Source: Coix lacryma-jobi var. lacryma-jobi (taxonomy: Eukaryota > Streptophyta > Magnoliopsida > Poales > Poaceae). From it: DNA of 64,000 nucleotides. The stretch lies in assembly GCA_009763385.1 (NCBI GenBank), contig CM019824.1:147071705-147135704 (forward strand). The letters are read 5' to 3'. Every line of letters begins with the position of its first letter. Position 1 is the stretch's first letter. Both the position numbers and the translations under genes were made by a program. A model generated the notes under the pieces. That model was not told where the DNA came from and ran no database searches. It saw only the letters and a list, made by a program, of their open reading frames with translations. This document shows, piece by piece, positions 57,986-64,000 of the stretch.

Positions 57986-58710
57986 GGCTACTTCAAAAAT
58001 CATTTATGGTTCTTTTAGTCATGCTAAAAGGTGATTCTGATGGTATAGATGTGGTTGGAACAACAAGCAAATCTCTTGCTATACAAGAAAGAGTCGGATA
58101 TTTCAACCCATTAACCATCCATCAATTTATTATGTCAAACTCTTGAGCTTGAACTAGATCCTCGTCCAAATATCTATCAAGCTTTGTACTTCTCTGAGTT
58201 TGAAGATCATTAATGACTTTTTTATACTATTCTGTCCATGGGTCATTGTTCACTGAACAAACATTGCGTATTTGTTGTGTAGATACTACATGTGGGGGCT
58301 CTTGTTGAGAGGTGTATGCTGAAAACAACCCACAGACTAGTGTTTCTATTTTATGAATCTTTTCCTTTCCTGTCATAGGAAAAGCCTTGCTGAAAACAAA
58401 GTCAATAAATTTCAGTTTGAACCTTGGTTCAAAAACCACAGGAGCGCATAGCATTATATGTGACTTGTTCCAATATTTGTTGAATTTCTTCTTCATCTCC
58501 TTTAGTACCTTGAACATCTCCTCTTGGAACCTTGAGTTAGCTTGATCTGCTACATCGACTTCGGAGTTAGAATTATCTTCTTCCTCAGCAATTTGCAACT
58601 CTTGTTCCAAAACCAACTTGATCTTCCACATGTGATGGAAATAGAGATTTGAGGTAGGGTACTTAGTGCCCAAAATTACATCAGTTGCATCCTTGAACAC
58701 CTCTAGCAGG
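57986..58710 (-). pseudogene. hAT transposase pseudogene, copy A', truncated
   Basis: Collinear with 36300-37060 of copy A. The frame from 58700 to 58227 is longer here (FKDATDVILGTKYPTSNLYF to CSVNNDPWTE) because copy A has an extra stop; the dimerisation-domain part (LDRYLDEDLVQAQEFDIINW) follows after another stop. Cut at 58710 by a SIRE LTR. Confidence 0.87.
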
Positions 58711-58802
58711 TGAAAGCCCCAGTTTGATTTTGGTTAATTGATGAAACTTATTTGGTCTAATCCTATTGCTAAGCATATGTGTAGCTGATGAGAAAGGATT
58801 AC
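58711..58802 (+). repeat. SIRE LTR stub, 92 bp
   Basis: TGAAAGCCCCAGTTTGATTT onward matches the first 92 bases of the LTR at 40274 and is broken after GGATTAC by the next element. The rest of this LTR is not in the window. Confidence 0.85.
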
Positions 58803-60309
58803 TGTCGGTGTTTTCGGAACCCGGGGGTCTACACCAACGAGTGAATTTGTATATGCGTGCTCCCTAATCCGAATGGTGATGCAAGAAGAACACAATGATT
58901 TATCCTGGTTCGGGCAAGAGAAGGCCCTACGTCCAGCGGGGGGAGAGGGTTTGTATTATCTTGCACCAGAGTGCTTGTACAGGGGCGATTACAAGCGTGA
59001 AAGGAAACATGGGTTGTTAAGGAGGAAGCTAGAACTAGAGAACTGAGCTCTGGAGTCCTAGACTATGGTGGGAAGATGATATGTTTTTGTGTCTGTCCCT
59101 CTGCTTAGCCCTAGCGTCCCCTTTAATAGACGCAGGGGAGGCACAGGGTTACATGGGTTTAGGGCTATCGTAGGCGATGACGTTGGCGATGATGCGGGCG
59201 ATGATAACGTCGGTCATGTCGGCGCCGCTGTAGAGGCGTGTTCAACACTGTGTCGATGTGCCTGATGAAGCCGATGAACGACAACGCCCATGCGCGAGCG
59301 TGCGTGGAGATGTCGCGTCGGGAGTTGTTGGAGTGCTGATCGGTCTTGGCGGAGCCATGCTCGAGGGCAAGGTCGAGGCCGGTGTGGACGGGACCAAGGT
59401 CAGCGCAGAGGGGGTCGAGGCCTAAGCGGATAGGGTCGAGCTCTGGGCCATGCGGGGGACGTGCTAGTGAACGTGCCTCAAGGGGTGGCCTGGAGAGATA
59501 CAATGTGCGGTATGGAGTAACAGCGTCGTACGAGCCGCCTCCTTTCCCGGGGATGGGCGGTAAAAGATGGTTTGACCGGGGTACAAACCGCTGCGGTGTC
59601 GCACCGCGCCCATGTGACTTGGACGGGGGTAGGTGGACGCATAAAATGCTCCTGGAGTCGGTCGGGAGGTATCCGAAGAGTAATCGAGGGGGTGCTCGAG
59701 AGGGCATGGACGGTCGAGGCCTATAGGGTCGAGCCCCAGATATTGCGGGGAAGGCACTGACGAATGGACCTTGAGGGGGTGTCTGACGTGGTACAGTGCG
59801 TGGCATGGAGCGACTGCTCTGCAGGACGTGCTTGTTTCTCGGGTATAAACGGTTAAAGTTCGATTTAACCGGGGTACGATCCACTGTGGTACTTGTTGTA
59901 GCCACGCGACTCAGACGAGAGTAGGTGGAGAGCATTAAATGCTTCTTGGGCCGTACCGAAAGTAGGTATGGGGTGGTCGAGGCTTGCTTCCTTCACTGGG
60001 AAGGTTTGGCGGTCGAGGCCTTTCCTGGGGAATTTGAGAAGCGGCGGGGGTATTCGGTGAGGCATCGAGGCCTGCTCCGTTCGCTCAGGATTTTTCCATC
60101 ACCATGCCTCGAGGGTGCGCCGGCGTAGCCTTGAAGGGGAGTCTTCCGTGGGTTTGATGGGTTGTTGAGTTTTGCTCGTGGGCTGGCCCATCTCGGATTG
60201 GGACTTGGGCCGATTTTGGCATTGTGGTTGAAGGCTAGTCATGGGCCTTGCGATGGATTAGTTTTTTGAAGTGGAGGTTTTGGGGTACCCCTTTCCCATG
60301 TTATTGACA
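58803..60309 (-). repeat. Gypsy-type LTR 1 (3' LTR on minus strand)
   Basis: TGTCGGTGTTTTCGGAACCC to ATTGACA on plus. The purine-rich GGGGGCTAC just outside its right edge (minus sense) looks like a polypurine tract, so the element reads on the minus strand. The LTR is longer than LTR 2, with an imperfect internal duplication of about 290 bp (59405-59690 against 59692-59985). Confidence 0.75.
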
Positions 60310-60829
60310 GTAGCCCCCGAGCCCTGGCTCCAGCACTGGCGCTCGAGCTAGGGGTCATGAGAGCGTAAGGTACTCCAAAACCATTTTGCGGGGGACGCGC
60401 GAGCGCTCCCCGCGGGGATAGCCCCCGAGCCCTGGCTTGAGTGCTGGAAGCCGAGGGAGAATGGTGATTAGAAACTTTTCCGTGGGGACGCGCGAGCATT
60501 CCCCACGGAGGTAGTCCCCGAGGCCTCGGAGGAGCGAGTAAGACTCCTTTGAGGACTTTATTTACTTGTGACGGTGACGTGCTTATGATTGAACGTAACT
60601 GTTGACATGAAAATATGGTTGAAAACGCCAAGCCACTCAAACACGGTCCTCAGAGGGCGTACGGAGCAGAGTCCTGACCTCCTGAACCTTCAAAAGGTGG
60701 CGGTGCTGAATCTCGGTGAGATCGACCTTAGACGTGCCAGTCAATTTGACCTGTAATTGACAAGGAGAAGAAAAAGTTGTTAAATTGTGGAACCTGCCGC
60801 TTTGGTGCCAGACAGTTCCAAATTATACG
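60310..60829 (-). mobile_element. Short interior between the two Gypsy-type LTRs
   Basis: Only 520 bp, with repeated GGGGACGCGCGAGC / TAGCCCCCGAGCCCTGGCT words and no coding sequence. This is far too short for a complete element, so it is a deletion derivative or a small non-autonomous (TRIM/LARD-like) element. Confidence 0.65.
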
Positions 60830-62090
60830 TGTCGGTGTTTCGGACCCGGGGGTCTACACCAACGAGTGAATTTGTGTGCGCGTGTTCCCTGATCCGGATG
60901 GTGATGCAAGAAGAATACATGCGGTTTATCCTGGTTCGGGCAAGAGAAGGCCCTACGTCCAGCGGGGGGGGGGGAGATTATATTATCTTGCACCGAAGTG
61001 CTTGTACAGGGGCGAATACAAGCGTGAACGAGAGAGGATAGGGTGTGTGAAGGAAGGAACTAGGACCCGGGAGCTAACCCTAGAATCCTAGACTATGGTG
61101 GAGAGCTTGAGGACTTGAGTGCTTGAGTCCCGCCTGCCCTAACCTAAGCCTCGACGTCCCCTTTTATAGACGAAGAGGAGGCACGGGGTTACATAGTTCT
61201 AGGGCTGTCGTAGGCGATGCTGTCTCCGATGACGCCGGAGATGACGATGCCGGTCATGTCGGTGCCGCTGTAGCGACGCACTTCGTCCTGTGGCAACGTG
61301 CTCGGCGATGGCAGTGAAGTATGATGCCCATGCGCCGGTGTGCGCAGAGACGTCGCATCGGGAGTTGTTGGAGAGCAGACCAGTCCCGGTAGAACCAAGC
61401 TCGAGGGTGTGGTCGAGACCTTCGTGGTTGGACTCGAGGCTAAGCGGAGGGGGTCGAGCTCCGGACCATACTTGGGACGTGGTGTTGTATGTACCCCGAG
61501 GGGTGTCCTCGAGAGGTACAGTGCATGGCATGGGGCGATAGCTCTGCACGACGTGCTTGTTTCCCGGGGATAGCGATTAAAGTCCGATTTTACTAGGGTA
61601 TGGTCAACTGTGTATTCGCTGTAGCCATGCAGGCCTTGACCAGAGTGGACAAGATGCAATTAATGCTTCTGGGGTCGTACAAGTGGTAGGTACGGGGTAA
61701 TCATGGCTTGTTTCCTTTGCTAGGAAGTCTTCGAGGTTGGGGTTCGACCCATTCGTGTGGAGGGTCGAGGATGTACGGCGAGGCTTTCATCCGAGACTCG
61801 ACGCGGAGGGCTTAGGCGAGACGGAGAATGGGCGTTAGCCCGAGGCCTGGCTCGGATGGCTTGGGCGAGGCGGAAAATAAGTGCTAGCCCGAGGCCTAGC
61901 TCGGGAGGCTCGGGCGAGACGGAGAGTGAGCGCTAACCCAAGGTCTAGCTTGGATCATGGGCCGCCGCGACCCACTTCCTCTTGATGGGCTTTCGGTCTG
62001 GTGGCCCACGTAACGTCGGTTACCTTCTTGGCCCTGGCTGTGTTTTTCTTGATCAAGGTTTTGGGGCACCCTTTTTCCATACCATCGACA
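60830..62090 (-). repeat. Gypsy-type LTR 2
   Basis: TGTCGGTGTTTCGGACCCGG to CCATCGACA, 1,261 bp, homologous to LTR 1 but clearly diverged. It too has GTAGCCCCCGAGCC on its right, the same PPT-like sequence as LTR 1, so it is flanked by interior sequence on both sides. Contains a 49-bp triplicated repeat at 61809-61955. Confidence 0.75.
61809..61955. repeat. 49-bp tandem repeat, three units
   Basis: Units begin at 61809, 61858 and 61907: GGCTTGGGCGAGACGGAGAA followed by a GCGCTAGCCCGAGGCCTAGC-like half. All three are exactly 49 bp with about 15-20% differences. LTR 1 lacks the array. Confidence 0.88.
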
Positions 62091-62283
62091 GTAGCCCCCG
62101 AGCCCCGGCTCGAGCGTTGGCGCTCGAGCTGGGGGTCACGAGGTCGTAGTCTCGTAAGGTGTTCCAAAACTGCCCCGAGCCTTGGCCCGAATGCTGGCAT
62201 CTGAGACAAGGCCAAGAATCTGAGAGAGAGAGAAAGTCCGAAGCTTTTTCGTGGGGGACGCGCGAGCGTCCCCCGCGGGGGTG
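62091..62283 (-). mobile_element. Gypsy-type interior fragment right of LTR 2
   Basis: Repeats the GTAGCCCCCGAGCCCCGGCT and GGGGGACGCGCGAGCGTCCC words of the 520-bp interior and stops near CCCCGCGGGGG, where a different element begins. Confidence 0.65.
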
Positions 62284-62323
62284 TTGGTTGTTCTTAACTT
62301 CACTAAAGATAGAGCTAGGCAAC

Positions 62324-62415
62324 TATCCCCGGTAACGGCCCAGAAATGCTTGTTGACACTTGCTAACGTCGTTACTAGGAGTAGACTATGGAATCTATCC
62401 CTGGCAATGGCGCCA
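62324..62415 (-). promoter_or_regulatory. Two tandem tRNA-Asp-type primer binding sites
   Basis: On minus, TGGCGCCATTGCCAGGGATA (62415-62396) and TGGGCCGTTACCGGGGATA (62342-62324) are both near-complements of a tRNA-Asp 3' end, a common Gypsy PBS. Each is preceded by CAAGCATTTC, and they are 73 bp apart. The right one abuts the LTR beginning at 62424; the left one is a decayed duplicate. Confidence 0.65.
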
Positions 62416-62423
62416 GAAATGCT

Positions 62424-64000
62424 TGTAGCAAGCCTAGTCACTATACCTAAAGGAGTGAAGCTAAAGCAGCTATCTACTAATGTCAAATGGGGTTGTCAAT
62501 CCCGACACTAGTAGGAGCTAGCTAGAGAGATTGCAATCTACCTAGAGGAGATTCTGCAAGCGCACAGAACTATCGTAGTAGCACTTCGCCTGGGAGTACC
62601 AGGTGTCGATTTATTTGATCCCAAAGGAAGGCTAGGGTGGTGTATGAGTCGAGTCAAGGAGGGGATGAGAGTCGAAGAATAAGAAAGGGAAAAGGAGAGG
62701 AGAGAAGAGATGAAAGGCTAGAAAGAATTTATGAGTGGATATGTAAGGATGAAATGAATGGTTAAGGTAAGGTGGATGGATAGGTAGATAAGGGGAATAA
62801 GATAACTAAGGATAACTAATATAACTAACTAATAACTACTCCTGGATAACTACGAAGCAAGATAGGCAAATGCCAAATAAGCAACCAAGTTAAGTATAGT
62901 TTTATTCCTATCTTGTCAAGTACCGAGGCGTACTAGCCTTTACCACTGACTTAGGTTGAACGCTAGCACAACGAGCCTTACTGTTAAACTAGACCAACTA
63001 CGTGGTGGAATTCAAGGCGCACAGGGCTGTCACCACCTGCTTGCAACCCCACAACTATCCGGGGTCTAGCCGTATCTGAAGGTAAGTCTATAACTAAGCA
63101 CCACGCCTAATTATATTCTAACTATCTCTACCCTGGCCTAGAATAGAGACACCCTTGCGGATGTCAGAGCAAATACTTGACTTAATAAGATAAACACTAA
63201 ACTAACTAAGCAGCCTATTGGCAAAGATCAAACACTAAGCACACTAGAGATTAACTACTATGGCTAAGTGAATTGAAATGTAGGATAGCTAGGTACTCAG
63301 GCAATCAATCAAGTATACTACTCAATACTGGCAAGTAGAATAAAGTAATACTTGAAATGATGAACTAGAATATAGTAAAGTGCTTGAGTTACCAGAGCAA
63401 AACCTGAACTGGAGATGAAGGAAGACTCTTCCCAACTCCAGGACCGATTACTCGCACGCTTCTACTCTTGAGCCAAGCCTTGAGCAGCGCTTCCGCGAGG
63501 GCAATGAGGCAAGGATGTCGTGTGCTACTAGCTACCTACTTGCCTAAGCTTGGCTAAATCCTAAGCTATTAGCTCTCTAGCTTTAGCCTTGCTTTGCTTC
63601 TTCCTTCCTTTCCTTGCTTGAAGTGAAGTGATGCCTCCAGGGGGTATTTATAGTAGAGAGGTGGAGTAGGGGCTACTCCACTGCCACATCATCGATCCGT
63701 GTGATGATGGATGAGAGCCCTTGGATCATAACCTCCTTCAGATCAATGGTGGAGAAGAATTAAGCATGTGCTTCTTTAATTCAACATGTGCTTCTTTGCA
63801 TGGCGGCATGCATGATCCACGCCACTCCCTCCTGAGCCCTCCGATGCCACCGACCTAGTGACCGAGGGCTAAGATTTGGCCCTAGGGTGGTCACACGGAT
63901 CAGTGACATGACAGGGGAGAAGTTTGGGCACCACCTAGGTGGCGGACGCCACCTAGGGGTGGCGGGCGCCACCCCACTAGGGCCCAAATGGGCCCTGGTG
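62424..64000 (-). mobile_element. LTR of a minus-strand Gypsy element, runs off the window
   Basis: Starts TGTAGCAAGCC on plus just outside the PBS, so this should be the 5' LTR of an element reading leftward. Its other end is not identified before 64000. No coding sequence seen; the A/T-rich part (62700-63400) carries many AACTAACTA-like words. Some right-hand sequence may be outside the LTR. Confidence 0.55.

Larger units (their letters stand above)
37279..58710. repeat. Tandem duplication, copy A' (expanded by insertions)
   Basis: Homologous to 27931-37278 but more than twice as long because of insertions. In order: 37344-37483, mini-Helitron, 37643-37648, large Helitron, 45789-46421, Stowaway, Mutator-like element, 47556-47885, MITE, 48123-48405, Helitron, 53992-58710. 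The right limit is set by a SIRE LTR inserted after GCAGG at 58710. Confidence 0.9.

Noticed and set aside
62324..62342. tRNA-Asp-like 3' end as a tRNA gene
   Set aside because: Only the last 20 or so bases match and there is no upstream cloverleaf, while the opposite strand fits a retrotransposon PBS.

Overview
This is nuclear plant DNA, almost certainly from a panicoid grass (Andropogoneae-like: sorghum, sugarcane or Miscanthus relatives). The evidence is a spliced R2R3-MYB gene with grass-like GC-rich coding sequence, large SIRE/Maximus-type Copia LTRs, CACTA elements with TTTGCCGAGTGC-type subterminal repeats, GGCCTTGTTTAG-type MITEs and Helitrons with a CCCGT-loop-ACGGG hairpin before CTAG. 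The exact species cannot be fixed from the sequence. Nearly all of the window is transposable elements. The only gene that reads as intact cellular coding sequence is the MYB factor at 1337-2474 (minus strand, three exons, 274 aa, MYB20/43/85-like).

Layout. 1-6.4 kb: MYB gene with its TATA box, then a run of MITEs. 6.46-19.1 kb: a SIRE-type retrotransposon remnant (3' LTR 6465-8896, minus strand) into which a very young gag-only relative (9066-18655, TSD AATGG, near-identical 2.4 kb LTRs, intact 607-aa Gag, no pol) has inserted. 19.2-21.1 kb: a small CACTA element with TSD CAC. 21.1-23.9 kb: unassigned sequence plus one MITE. 24.0-27.93 kb: a collapsed CACTA/En-Spm element (remnants of TNP2 and of the second ORF).

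27.93-58.71 kb is a tandem duplication. Copy A (about 27931-37278) and copy A' (about 37279-58710) share the same order of landmarks, including a deleted Ty3/gypsy element with the same TSD (CAAAC) and the same internal deletion, and a hAT transposase pseudogene. After the duplication each copy collected different insertions, so each copy serves as the empty-site control for the other. A' took in a 159-bp mini-Helitron, an 8.1-kb minus-strand Helitron (itself carrying a recombined SIRE element), a Stowaway MITE, an 853-bp long-TIR Mutator-like foldback element with a perfect 10-bp TSD, a GGCCTTGTTTAG-type MITE and a 5.6-kb plus-strand Helitron. Copy A took in a Stowaway nested in a MITE, with a third MITE inside it, and a 2.5-kb TIR element carrying a broken cytochrome P450 fragment.

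58.71-64 kb: a SIRE LTR stub cut by a minus-strand Gypsy-type LTR-internal-LTR array (58803-62090 and beyond), then the PBS and LTR of a further minus-strand Gypsy element running off the window. A recurring feature is that the U3 part of several LTRs carries an array of short palindromes directly upstream of the LTR TATA box, with a different palindrome in each element.
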